A stretch of DNA of 38,202 nucleotides from Pseudomonadota bacterium (GTDB lineage Bacteria > Pseudomonadota > Gammaproteobacteria > JAKAQQ01). The translations under genes and the position numbers were made by a program. Position 1 is the stretch's first letter. Each line of letters starts with the position of its first letter. Positions 16,691 through 24,703 of this stretch are shown here, piece by piece. The stretch is taken from NCBI GenBank assembly GCA_021798115.1, contig JAJZYM010000017.1, forward strand, positions 1 to 38,202, read 5' to 3'. The notes beneath the pieces are model-generated. The model saw only the letters and a program-made list of their open reading frames with translations. It was not told where the DNA came from and searched no databases.

Positions 16691-17626
16691 ATGGCACGGT
16701 GGTTGAGATTGGGACTTGCGTTACTCTTCGAATCCATCCTATTAGGATTGTTGGGTATATGGCTGGGCAGGTGGATGACGCCCTTGCCGCGGACGGCATC
16801 ACTCGGTGTGGCGACCATTCATTGGATGCGACCGATCGTGCGGGCTCCCATAAAGACTCGGGTGCATGTACGTGCGATGCCGCGTCGGGTAGGGCGGGTA
16901 TCCCCACCTCGGATGCCTTCGCTGGCAGCATTCGAGACTCCCTCGGCTTGGGGTCGCGTCCTGCGTCTTCTGAGGAAATCGTTAAAACAGGGGAATGGGG
17001 TACACATTCCGGAAGTTCAGTCCGGAGCGGGTGGGTGGGGACATGTCGTACCGGTTCAAATCCCCATCCCCGGTGCGGGTGGGCTCTTCGCCACCGGGCT
17101 GCGCGTTATCCAAACGCATCTGTCGTGTCCACGCGTATTCGGATATATTGCGCATCTGCATCGGGAATATCAATGGATCGCCGGTCGGGTCAATACCTCA
17201 GGGCGGGTAATTTCGGTGAGGGATTTCCGCCGGGTCCGCGTAAGCAGGGCCACCGCCACTGCTTATCTAGCGTCGGTCCGAAAGTGGCGTTTCGCTCCGC
17301 TCCGGATCAATGGGCATCCAACATGGTTCCATATCGTAGCCGTCATCTGGTGGGTATCTAGTCGACCGGTAATACACTTACGCCATCCGCGCCATCCGCT
17401 CTTTCCCGGACCCCAAAGCCGTTGTTTTCGGGTTTCTTCCGATATTTACGGCGATGTCTTCTATAACAAGGTGCCCAATCGTGATCGGGTGATGCCGCAC
17501 TGGATACTGTATCCACTCAAGGGGCATCATCCGCTTGCTGTGCTCTTGGCCGCGGGTCCAGATCCAACACCGGGGATCGCCCAGGCAGTTGCTCTTTTTC
17601 TTCGGCAACTGCAAAACAAGCACTGA
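16691..17626 (+). CDS. TonB-like protein inside the IS island
   Basis: The protein has 311 residues. Residues 5-27 form one N-terminal membrane helix. A basic, moderately Pro-rich region follows, where TonB has its periplasmic spacer. Residues 160-220 read like a TonB C-terminal domain: YQWIAGRVNTSGRVISVRDF, then TAYLASVRKWRFAPLRING and a final beta strand. The core SVRKWRFAPLRINGHP matches the RxWRF-P-x-x-x-G hallmark. An unusual extension of about 90 residues follows the domain. TonB proteins pass inner-membrane proton-motive energy to outer-membrane receptors; no ExbB, ExbD or receptor lies nearby. Composition is less GC-rich than its neighbours, suggesting transfer. The start at 16691 has only a weak ribosome site. 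Confidence 0.55.
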   Translation: MARWLRLGLALLFESILLGLLGIWLGRWMTPLPRTASLGVATIHWMRPIVRAPIKTRVHVRAMPRRVGRVSPPRMPSLAAFETPSAWGRVLRLLRKSLKQGNGVHIPEVQSGAGGWGHVVPVQIPIPGAGGLFATGLRVIQTHLSCPRVFGYIAHLHREYQWIAGRVNTSGRVISVRDFRRVRVSRATATAYLASVRKWRFAPLRINGHPTWFHIVAVIWWVSSRPVIHLRHPRHPLFPGPQSRCFRVSSDIYGDVFYNKVPNRDRVMPHWILYPLKGHHPLAVLLAAGPDPTPGIAQAVALFLRQLQNKH

Positions 17627-17849
17627 GACATCGCATCGCGGGTTCAAGTGGGAAGTGCAACCGTGAGTGAAGTTCTGGTGTTGAAGCATGCCTCATCGGG
17701 GTTCGGAAGTAGGGTCTTGGACCCGGGCAGATCAGAGTCAATCATTGCGGAAACGAAGCAACAATATTGGGATGGCCATCAGTTCTCGCTTCCCTGCGCA
17801 TGCTGCCCTTACCGTGACCAATCCTGCTGGCCACACGGTTGTCACAAAA
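17627..17849. other. Unassigned sequence between TonB-like gene and IS256 tail
   Basis: No gene is supported here. Open frames are short and featureless. The sequence changes abruptly at about 17850, where IS256 homology begins (GCCGAGTCCTGC). Confidence 0.5.
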
Positions 17850-18032
17850 ATGCCGAGTCCTGCCTGCGTCTGGTGCGGGCTCTCTGTGTCGAGATCCATG
17901 AAGCCTGGCTTGAGGGCAACCGCGACCTCAACAGGAATCTCTTGGAAGAGCCGCGCCGCAAGCGCCTTCCGGCGGCGGCCTCATGAAATCCTCCCTCATA
18001 CCAGAAAGGAATTTGCACAACTTGAAAGACAC
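17850..18032 (+). mobile_element. IS256-family right-end remnant, plus orientation
   Basis: It encodes the last ~45 residues of the transposase (ESCLRLVRALCVEIHEAWLE, then RNLLEEPRRKRLPAAAS-stop at 17986), followed by the trailer and terminal repeat ending at 18032. It aligns with 4675-4855 of the intact element, with several substitutions, so it is an older or sibling copy. The transposase start is gone. Confidence 0.8.
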
Positions 18033-18065
18033 AACCACTTTTATGCAGCACTCGGGCACATTGAG

Positions 18066-18101
18066 TGTTGGCCCAAAGCTGTCATGTCCCCTTTGTCCAA
18101 C
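18066..18101 (+). repeat. Direct repeat, right copy (36 bp)
   Basis: TGTTGGCCCAAAGCTG then TCATGTCCCCTTTGTCCAAC matches 16260-16297 in the same orientation. The remaining 140 bases to the antiporter stop hold no recognised feature. Confidence 0.75.
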
Positions 18102-18242
18102 TCTGAAGGGAAGCCCGCACCCGATCACCCCTGGCGTCGTTCCCCCTCGGAAAAGCCAAACTCACCTGGCTCACCACACCTGCCTTGAGCCCCTGAACTC
18201 CTACACAAAAGGGGATCAGCTTGGGGAGAAAAGGGAGCATGT

Positions 18243-19457
18243 TTAGGATTGGGTTGACGCGAGCCCGGCGCGGCGCGCCAGGAACGGGACGAGGAGCGCG
18301 GCGAGCACGAGGGTCACGAGCACGCAGTCGGCGATGAGTGCCGCCGCCTCGCGCGCCCCGGCCACGGGGCTCGCGGCCAGAAAGGCGGCGAGGATCGCGG
18401 GGACGACCCCGGTCGGGCGCGAGGCGGCGAGAACGAGGCCTTCGCCGCGGCTCCAACGGGCGCGACGGTCGGGCAGGATCGAAAGGGCGACGGCGAGAGG
18501 ACGCGCCACGAGGACGAGGACGACGGGCACGGCGACGAGAGCGAGCGGCGGCAGCGCCAGAAACGCACGCGGGTCGAGCGACGCCCCGAGAAGAAAGAAG
18601 ACCACGACCCGCACGAGGGCGTTCGCCGCCTCGCTGAACCGTCGTCCGCCGGGCGCCGTTCCCCGCACGCCCGGACCCCGTTCGCGAAGCCCGATCCCGA
18701 GCACGAAGACCGCGATGAATCCGCTCCCCCCGGCGGCCACCCCAAGGGCGTAGGCCAGCGCGATCGCAAGGAGGACGAGCAGCGGGGCGTGGGGACGCCG
18801 CGCACCCCCTCCCCGCTCCAGGACAAGGCGTACGCCCACCCCGACGAGGAAGCCCACGACGACGCCGAGGAGCCCTTCACGAAGAAGCGCGAGCGCCAAC
18901 GGACCGAGCGGAAACCCCCGCGTCCCCCGCGCGCCCGCGAGAAGCCCAAGCCCGACGGTGACGAGCGCGAGGGACACCGCGTCGTTGAAGGCGGCCTCGC
19001 CAAGCAGAGCCGTGCGGATGCGCGGTGCGAGACGCCCCGCGCGAAGAAGCGCGGCCGTGGCGGCCGGGTCGGTGGCGGCCACCGCCGCACCGAAGAGGAG
19101 CGCGGCGGACCAGGGCAGAGCGGCGAAGAGCCGGGCGGCCAGGGCAACGACGAGGGCCGTGACCGCAACACCGAGCGTCGCGAGGAGGCCGACGCTGAGC
19201 GCCATCGGCGCCAACGCGCGTGGAGGAATGTCTTGCGTGCCTTCGAAGAGAAGAAGCGCGGCGCCGAGGACGAGGGCGTCACGCACCCAGGGTGTTGCGG
19301 CGCTGACGTGGAGGATCGCGGTGACACCGGGACCGGCGACGAAACCGAGCGCCAGGACCACGAGGAGTTCGGGAACCCAGCCGCGCGCCCCGATCTCGAG
19401 GGCCAGCCAGCCGGCGGCGAGGACGAGGGCGAGCAGGCCCATGAACGCAAGCGCCAT
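18243..19457 (-). CDS. Cation:proton antiporter, CPA1 family
   Basis: The protein has 404 residues and about twelve membrane helices. The diagnostic motifs are AAVAATDPAATAALL (CPA1 TDP motif, about residues 122-136) and EAAFNDAVSLALV (the family's E-x-x-F-N-D, with the ion-binding Asp). It should exchange Na+ or K+ for H+ across the inner membrane. There is no long cytosolic tail, so this is the short bacterial form. Its ATG at 19457 is one base past the dnaQ stop, making it the last gene of a yafS-like/rnhA/dnaQ/antiporter run. The run ends next to the IS island, so anything once following it may have been displaced. Confidence 0.85.
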   Translation of the reverse strand: MALAFMGLLALVLAAGWLALEIGARGWVPELLVVLALGFVAGPGVTAILHVSAATPWVRDALVLGAALLLFEGTQDIPPRALAPMALSVGLLATLGVAVTALVVALAARLFAALPWSAALLFGAAVAATDPAATAALLRAGRLAPRIRTALLGEAAFNDAVSLALVTVGLGLLAGARGTRGFPLGPLALALLREGLLGVVVGFLVGVGVRLVLERGGGARRPHAPLLVLLAIALAYALGVAAGGSGFIAVFVLGIGLRERGPGVRGTAPGGRRFSEAANALVRVVVFFLLGASLDPRAFLALPPLALVAVPVVLVLVARPLAVALSILPDRRARWSRGEGLVLAASRPTGVVPAILAAFLAASPVAGAREAAALIADCVLVTLVLAALLVPFLARRAGLASTQS

Positions 19458-19458
19458 T

Positions 19459-20190
19459 TCAGGGTTCCCCCTTCGTCACCTCGAGCTCTTTCAGCCAGAA
19501 GGGCGCAAGGCTCCCCGCTCGCGCGGCGATCGCACGCAACCGCTCGTGATGGGCGCGCCGCTCGGGCCCGGCGGCCCGACGGACGGGCAAGGGCAGGCTC
19601 GGACGCCGGAGCGCGGCGGGCGCCGTCTCGGCGGCCGCCTGGATCGCCTCCTCAAACCCCATGCCGACCTGGCCCGCGGTCATCCGGAGATAGACCTGGA
19701 CGAGGAGCTCGGCGTCGAGCCGCGCCCCGTGGTAACGGCGCGCGCTCAGATCGACGCCGTAGCGGCGGCAGAGAGCGTCGAGACTGTTGCTCACGCCCGG
19801 ATGAAGGCGCCGGGCCAGGCGGAGGGTGTCAACCACTTCGTGGCCGGAGGCGAGCGGCGGTGTCGCGCGGCCCGTGCGCGCGAACTCCGCGTCGAGGAAG
19901 GCGAGGTCGAACTCGGCGTTGTGGATGACGAGCTCCGCGTTCTCGAGGAAGGTGAGAAGTTCCTCGGCGATGTCCGCAAAGCGCGGTTTGCCGCGCAGGA
20001 CGTCGTCCCCGATCCCGTGGACGGCGAAGGCTCCGGGATCGACGGGACGCTCGGGATCGAGATAGGTCCAGAACACCCGCCCCGTCGGCTGGCGGTCGAC
20101 GAGCTCGAGGGCGGCGATCTCGATCACCCGGTGCCCCGCGGCGGGCTCGAGTCCGGTGGTCTCCGTATCGAGAACGAGCTCGCGGGTCAT
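19459..20190 (-). CDS. dnaQ: DNA polymerase III epsilon subunit, 3'-5' proofreading exonuclease
   Basis: The protein has 243 residues, the usual size. DEDDh exonuclease motifs are visible: Asp8 and Glu10 in VLDTETTG, Asp in [11 protein letters not shown], and the His/Asp pair in [11 protein letters not shown]. The C-terminal tail after about 190 is the less conserved part that contacts the alpha subunit. The ATG at 20190 overlaps the rnhA stop by four bases (ATGA), and no upstream start is needed. The rnhA-dnaQ neighbourhood is conserved in E. coli, where the two are divergent; here they are co-directional and overlapping. Confidence 0.95.
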   Translation of the reverse strand: MTRELVLDTETTGLEPAAGHRVIEIAALELVDRQPTGRVFWTYLDPERPVDPGAFAVHGIGDDVLRGKPRFADIAEELLTFLENAELVIHNAEFDLAFLDAEFARTGRATPPLASGHEVVDTLRLARRLHPGVSNSLDALCRRYGVDLSARRYHGARLDAELLVQVYLRMTAGQVGMGFEEAIQAAAETAPAALRRPSLPLPVRRAAGPERRAHHERLRAIAARAGSLAPFWLKELEVTKGEP

Positions 20191-20657
20191 CGCGGGGGTC
20201 CGCCGAGGGGACGGGCGGCCGCATCGCGGCAAGCGGCACGCGCGAGCGTGTCGACCCGCTCGTTTTCCGGGTCCCCGGTGTGACCGCGCACCCAGCGCCA
20301 CTGCACGTCGTGGGGCTCGAGCGCCCGGTGGAGTTCTTCCCAGAGTTCGCGGTTCCGCACCGCGCTGCCGGAGGCGGTGCGCCAACCCCGCGCCCGCCAG
20401 GTCGGGAGCCACTCGGTGATGCCCAGGCGCACGTACTCCGAATCGGTCGTCAGGACGACCCGCGCGGGGCGCCGCAGGGCCCGCAGGGCCTCAATCGCGG
20501 CCCGAAGCTCCATGCGGTTGTTGGTCGTGAGGGCCTCGCCGCCGCTGAGCTCGCGCTCGCGGTCCCCGGAGCGGAGGAGCACGGCCCACCCTCCGGGGCC
20601 GGGATTGCCCGAGCAGGCACCGTCCGTCCAGACGAGAACCTCGGGTTTCCCGTTCAC
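20187..20657 (-). CDS. rnhA: Ribonuclease HI
   Basis: The protein has 156 residues, the normal length for the enzyme that cuts RNA in RNA:DNA hybrids in the cytosol. All catalytic residues are present: Asp12 in [11 protein letters not shown], Glu50 in [13 protein letters not shown], Asp72 in LTTDSEYV, His126 in [10 protein letters not shown] and Asp136 in ERVDTLAR. The start codon is GTG at 20657, which overlaps the stop of the methyltransferase-like gene by four bases (GTGA). Its own stop overlaps dnaQ by four bases. This gives a tightly coupled chain. Confidence 0.95.
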   Translation of the reverse strand: MNGKPEVLVWTDGACSGNPGPGGWAVLLRSGDRERELSGGEALTTNNRMELRAAIEALRALRRPARVVLTTDSEYVRLGITEWLPTWRARGWRTASGSAVRNRELWEELHRALEPHDVQWRWVRGHTGDPENERVDTLARAACRDAAARPLGGPPR

Positions 20658-21367
20658 GGTTGGAACCGCGATCCTTGGGGAAGCGAGCCCGAGAGACGGC
20701 GGGCGCTCCGCCCGGGGAGCAGAAGACCGGCGGGAGGCGGCGGACGACGGGCGACGACGATCCGGTCGAGAGGACGGATCCTGAGCACGGGCAGGCGTCG
20801 CGTCAAGGGCCCGTAGAGAACCGTGTCGGACTCGATCCTGAGACCCTGGGCGCGCACGAGCTTGGCGACCGGAAGAAACCGTCCGCCCCGCCGCCCGGGG
20901 GCGAGCGGATGTCGGACGACCGTCACCAATCGTCCCTGGAGAGCCAGAACGCGCACCGTCTCGACCAGCAGTGTCCGGGGATCGATGCCCTCATCCAGGA
21001 CATGGACCAGGAGAACGGCGTCGAACGACGCCGGAGGAAAGGGAAGAGGCCCCAAGGGCTCGCCGAGCCGCCAGGAGACGAGCCGCCAGCGCGTGAGCGC
21101 TCCCAGGGCGAGGGAACGGTCGTGGGGAGGGAGAACCACGAGTCCGAGATGCCCCGGGAGGCGGGTGAGGAGCGCCCTGAGAGCCTGCGCCTCGCGGCGG
21201 CGGGTCCCCGTGTCGCGGCGGGGAACTCCGCCGTCCGCACGCACATGAAACGGCCGGAGGGGCACTTCGTATCGAAGCATCCGCCGGGCCGACTCAGCAC
21301 ACGACACGACGGTCGCGCTCCCCGAGCGGGCAATCACGGTGTCCAAATCTCGCACGCACTCTCTCAT
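20654..21367 (-). CDS. YafS-like SAM methyltransferase homologue, divergent
   Basis: By position it matches E. coli yafS, a methyltransferase-family gene between gloB and rnhA. The C-terminal half fits: [20 protein letters not shown], then [20 protein letters not shown], the family's late motifs. The N-terminal half lacks a Gly-rich SAM motif I. The equivalent stretch reads [20 protein letters not shown], so cofactor binding is doubtful. The start is uncertain: ATG at 21367 gives 237 residues, the usual family size, but with a poor ribosome site; ATG at 21604 is also in frame. It is the first gene of the run and divergent from gloB. Confidence 0.6.
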   Translation of the reverse strand: MRECVRDLDTVIARSGSATVVSCAESARRMLRYEVPLRPFHVRADGGVPRRDTGTRRREAQALRALLTRLPGHLGLVVLPPHDRSLALGALTRWRLVSWRLGEPLGPLPFPPASFDAVLLVHVLDEGIDPRTLLVETVRVLALQGRLVTVVRHPLAPGRRGGRFLPVAKLVRAQGLRIESDTVLYGPLTRRLPVLRIRPLDRIVVARRPPPPAGLLLPGRSARRLSGSLPQGSRFQP

Positions 21368-21612
21368 TTCGTCTTCGTCGGGGAGGCCAAGGACCTCGAT
21401 CGGCGCGAGTTCCTCGAGGGTTGAACTCCCGGCGGAGACGACCTCGGACGAACCGCCCCCGGCTTCTTCTCCCGCCGAACGGCGCCCGACTCTATCTTTG
21501 CACACTCCCGGCCGCGCCGACGCCCACCGCCCCGCCCCCCAGCTTTCGGGGCGTGGCGACAGTTCTCCGGGACGGACGCGGCGCGGACGAGAGCCAGGGG
21601 ACATGCGGCGCC

Positions 21613-21618
21613 TACAAT
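21613..21618 (+). promoter_or_regulatory. Possible -10 element for gloB
   Basis: TACAAT lies 38 bases before the gloB ATG in a GC-rich divergent intergenic region. No convincing -35 element was found at the right spacing, so this is weak. Confidence 0.3.
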
Positions 21619-21656
21619 GGGTGTCGGGCCCGCCAGTTTTCCCCCCTCTCTGTTTC

Positions 21657-22448
21657 ATGGACACCGACATTGCGGCCGTCCCGGTCCTTCGCGACAACTA
21701 CGTCTGGATGATCCGCCGGGGCGAGACGGCGATCGCCATCGATCCCGGCGAAGCGGAGCCCGTGCGCCGCTGGCTCGAGGCGCACGCCCTCAGGCTCGCC
21801 GGCATCGCCGTCACCCACCATCACGCCGACCACACCGGGGGGGTACGCGCGCTCGCCCCGCTCCTCTCCCCCGAAGGGGTGATCGTGACAAGCGCCGAGG
21901 CGGGGATCCCGCACGGGCGTATCGGCCGTGCCGGCGAGATCGTCCGCTTCCCCGGTGGCGTCGAACTCGAGGTCCTCGCCGTTCCCGGACACACGCGCGA
22001 TCATCTCGCCTACGCCACGGCCGACGGCCATCTGTTTGCGGGCGACACCCTCTTCAGCATCGGTTGCGGCCGCCTGTTCGAGGGAACGGCGGCGGAGATG
22101 GTGGCCTCCCTCGCGCGCCTGCAAAAGCGCGATCCGGCCACCCTCGTTTACCCGGCCCACGAATACACGGCCGCCAACCTGGCCTTCGCCCTCGATCTCG
22201 AACCCGAGAACGACGCTCTCCTCCGCTACCGTGAGGAGGTGCAGGCTCTCCGCCAGCGGGGGCGGCCGACACTGCCCGTACGGCTCGGGCGAGAACGGGC
22301 ACTCAACCCCTTTCTTCGTCTCGAAGACCCCGCGATCCGAAGGGTGGTCCGGGCGCGGGGAGGACCCCCCGCCCACGATCCGGTCGCGATTTTTGCTAAT
22401 CTGAGATGCTGGAAGGACTGTTTCGTCGTCCGCGTAGAGAACCGGTAA
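21657..22448 (+). CDS. gloB: Hydroxyacylglutathione hydrolase (glyoxalase II)
   Basis: The protein has 263 residues, normal for glyoxalase II, which releases D-lactate and glutathione from S-lactoylglutathione in the cytosol. The metallo-beta-lactamase site THHHADHTGG supplies His54, His56, Asp58 and His59. Further ligands lie in VPGHTRDH, FAGDTLFSIGCGR and YPAHEYT, all present. The family C-terminal domain (NPFLRLEDPAIRR) follows. The ATG at 21657 is chosen because the conserved core begins at once (MDTDIAAVPVLRDNYVW). The gene overlaps no neighbour, and mltD starts 23 bases on. The gloB-mltD pairing matches E. coli. Confidence 0.95.
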   Translation: MDTDIAAVPVLRDNYVWMIRRGETAIAIDPGEAEPVRRWLEAHALRLAGIAVTHHHADHTGGVRALAPLLSPEGVIVTSAEAGIPHGRIGRAGEIVRFPGGVELEVLAVPGHTRDHLAYATADGHLFAGDTLFSIGCGRLFEGTAAEMVASLARLQKRDPATLVYPAHEYTAANLAFALDLEPENDALLRYREEVQALRQRGRPTLPVRLGRERALNPFLRLEDPAIRRVVRARGGPPAHDPVAIFANLRCWKDCFVVRVENR

Positions 22449-22471
22449 GCCCTGTTCGAGGGAGGAATGAC

Positions 22472-24703
22472 ATGAACACACCACCATCCGCGACCCCGGA
22501 CCGAGGACCCGTACGCGCGGGCGGCGGGCGGCGCGCGCGCCTCGCCGCCACCGTGGCTTTCGTCGCTCTCCTGGCCTCGGCCTGCAGCCTCTTGCCCTCG
22601 CGGCATCCTGCGGTCTCCTCACGGTCCGCCGCGTCTCTCCACCGCGGACTCCCGCAGAACGAACCGCTTCCGCCCGAGGCGGGGCTCCACGGCCCCCCGC
22701 TGATCCGCTGGCGGGACCTCGTTTACTCCCCGCACTCGCACGTCGCCAACCTGTGGAGCGTCATCCGTCGGGGGTTTCATCCACCCGATCTCCACAACGC
22801 CCGCATTCGCGTCGAGCGCGAGTGGTACACAGAGCATCCGGGCTACATGATCCGCACGGCCTACCGGGCCAAGCCTTACCTCTACTACATCGTCCACGCT
22901 CTCAAGAAACGGCATATGCCGACCGAGCTCGCTCTTCTTCCCATCGTCGAGAGCGCCTACGATCCCTTCGCCTACTCGTTCGGACGGGCGGCCGGTCTCT
23001 GGCAATTCATCCCGGGGACGGCGCGCCTCTTCGGCCTGCGCATGGACTGGTGGTACGACGGACGACGCGACGTCATCGCCTCGACACGCGCCGCCCTGGA
23101 TTACCTCGGCCAGCTTCACCAACGCTTCGGAAGCTGGCTTCTCGCCCTTGCGGCCTACAATTCGGGAGCCGTCACCGTCCAGCGGGCGATCGATTACAAC
23201 CGCGAACGAGGTCTCCCAACGGACTACTGGGCGCTCAATCTTCCGCCCGAGACCGAGGGCTACGTTCCCCGCCTCCTCGCTCTCCGCCAGATCGTCGCGC
23301 ACCCGAAGCGCTACGGCATCAAACTCCCGCCGATCCCGAACCGTCCCTACCTCGCGGTCGTCCACCTGAAGGCACAGATGAGCCTGGGCCTCGCCGCGCA
23401 CCTTCTCGGGATCAGCCTGCGAAAACTCTACCTCCTCAACCCCGGCTTCAACCGCTGGGCGACGGATCCGGCCGGCCCGAACCGCCTCGTCGTCCCCCGG
23501 AAACTCAAGACCGGGTTTGAAACCGCCCTCGCGCACCTCCCACGCCGGCGGATGGTGGCTTGGACCTTCTATCGGGTGCAGCCGGGCAATACGCTCGACG
23601 CCATCGCCAACCGCTACGGGATCCCCGTCCCGGTGCTCATGGCCCACAACGGCCTCCGCTCACCGCTCATCCGCATCGGTCAGCTCCTGAGCGTGCCGTC
23701 GCCGGGCGACGACTATTACGCCTACACGGTCAACCGCACGCCGGGCGTGGGGTCGATCCGGCGCGATCTCGTCCGCCTGCACCGCCTGATCGCCTACGTG
23801 ACGCCGGGCGACAGCCTGTGGACCATCGCCCAACGCTACGGGGTCAGCATCACCCAGCTTGCCCGTTGGAACGGCATCAACCCTCAAGCTTTTGTTTATC
23901 CGGGCCAGCGGCTCGTCGTCTGGTCGCGTCGCGCCCAGGACGAGATCCCAGAGGGATCCCTCTCGGGCACCCCGCCCGCGGTCTACACCGTCCAGCCTGG
24001 AGACAGCCTCTGGACCATCGCTCACCGTTACCGTCTCACCACCGCCGCCATCGCGCGCTGGAACCATCTCGGCCCGGACAGCCTGCTCCACCCCGGAGAA
24101 CGGCTCACGCTCCACGCCCCCTCCCCCGCGCCTGTTCTCGCCTCGATCGCGGGCTCCGCCGCAAGCGCCTCCACCGCCGTCACGGCCTACACGGTGCGAG
24201 CGGGCGACAGCCTCTGGTCCATCGCCCAGGCCTACCACGTCTCGGTGAACCGTCTCGCCCTCTGGAACCACCTCTCCCCGAACACGGCGCTCCAGATCGG
24301 CGAGCGCCTCGTGGTGCACCCCTCCTCCGCTCCCCTCGTCGCCTCCACCTCGAACGTCTACACGGTGCAACCCGGCGACAGCCTCTGGTCCATCGCGCAG
24401 ACCTACCACGTCTCGGTGAACCGTCTCGCCCTCTGGAACCACCTCTCCCCGAGCACGGCACTCCAGGTCGGTGAACGTCTCGTGGTGCAGCCCACGGCGG
24501 GAAGCCGGCTCCCCGTCAACCAACTCCAACGCATCGTCTACACGGTGCAGCCCGGCGACTCGCTTCTCGCCATTTCCCAGAGGTTCGGGGTGAGCGTGGG
24601 CAATCTCCGCCGCTGGAACGGGGTCGACGCGAACAACCTCATCTTCCCGGGCCAGCGTCTCACCCTGTACATCCCCACCCGCGACGAGGACCGGGGCTCA
24701 TGA
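22472..24703 (+). CDS. mltD: Membrane-bound lytic transglycosylase D with six LysM repeats
   Basis: The protein has 743 residues and cleaves peptidoglycan glycans, leaving 1,6-anhydro ends. The N-terminus has a basic region, a hydrophobic stretch and a lipobox ending in ASAC, so it is probably a lipoprotein. The SLT domain follows with catalytic Glu in PIVESAYDPFAYS, then AAGLWQFIPGTARLFGL and ALAAYNSGA. After a family-typical connector come six LysM repeats (V/A-YTV-x-PGDSLW-x-IA pattern), from about residue 365 to the end. E. coli MltD has two. Start ATG at 22472 follows GGGAGGAA; an upstream frame start lacks this. The stop overlaps fabI by four bases. Confidence 0.92.
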   Translation: MNTPPSATPDRGPVRAGGGRRARLAATVAFVALLASACSLLPSRHPAVSSRSAASLHRGLPQNEPLPPEAGLHGPPLIRWRDLVYSPHSHVANLWSVIRRGFHPPDLHNARIRVEREWYTEHPGYMIRTAYRAKPYLYYIVHALKKRHMPTELALLPIVESAYDPFAYSFGRAAGLWQFIPGTARLFGLRMDWWYDGRRDVIASTRAALDYLGQLHQRFGSWLLALAAYNSGAVTVQRAIDYNRERGLPTDYWALNLPPETEGYVPRLLALRQIVAHPKRYGIKLPPIPNRPYLAVVHLKAQMSLGLAAHLLGISLRKLYLLNPGFNRWATDPAGPNRLVVPRKLKTGFETALAHLPRRRMVAWTFYRVQPGNTLDAIANRYGIPVPVLMAHNGLRSPLIRIGQLLSVPSPGDDYYAYTVNRTPGVGSIRRDLVRLHRLIAYVTPGDSLWTIAQRYGVSITQLARWNGINPQAFVYPGQRLVVWSRRAQDEIPEGSLSGTPPAVYTVQPGDSLWTIAHRYRLTTAAIARWNHLGPDSLLHPGERLTLHAPSPAPVLASIAGSAASASTAVTAYTVRAGDSLWSIAQAYHVSVNRLALWNHLSPNTALQIGERLVVHPSSAPLVASTSNVYTVQPGDSLWSIAQTYHVSVNRLALWNHLSPSTALQVGERLVVQPTAGSRLPVNQLQRIVYTVQPGDSLLAISQRFGVSVGNLRRWNGVDANNLIFPGQRLTLYIPTRDEDRGS
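24188..24529 (+). repeat. Tandem 171-bp LysM-coding repeat
   Basis: LysM copies 4 and 5 of mltD are nearly identical at DNA level. Matching positions (TACACGGTGC at 24188 and 24359) are exactly 171 bases apart, and the first ~135 bases of each unit differ at few sites. The linkers between the modules differ. This is a recent in-frame duplication inside the gene. Confidence 0.85.

Larger units (their letters stand above)
16260..18101. mobile_element. Composite IS graveyard carrying a TonB-like gene
   Basis: This 1.84-kb stretch is bracketed by ~37-bp direct repeats (16260-16297 and 18066-18101). Inside these are IS256 tails pointing outward (16301-16388 minus; 17850-18032 plus), plus scraps of two other transposases at the left. 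The base composition is visibly less GC-rich than its neighbours. Only the gene at 16691-17626 is intact. It interrupts the space between the DLH gene and the conserved antiporter/dnaQ/rnhA block. It may be a decayed composite transposon, but the full structure cannot be proven from one copy. Confidence 0.6.

Noticed and set aside
23560-24690. Regular repeats as a CRISPR-like array
   Set aside because: The repeats are in-frame LysM-coding units with protein-level conservation, not short identical repeats with unique spacers.
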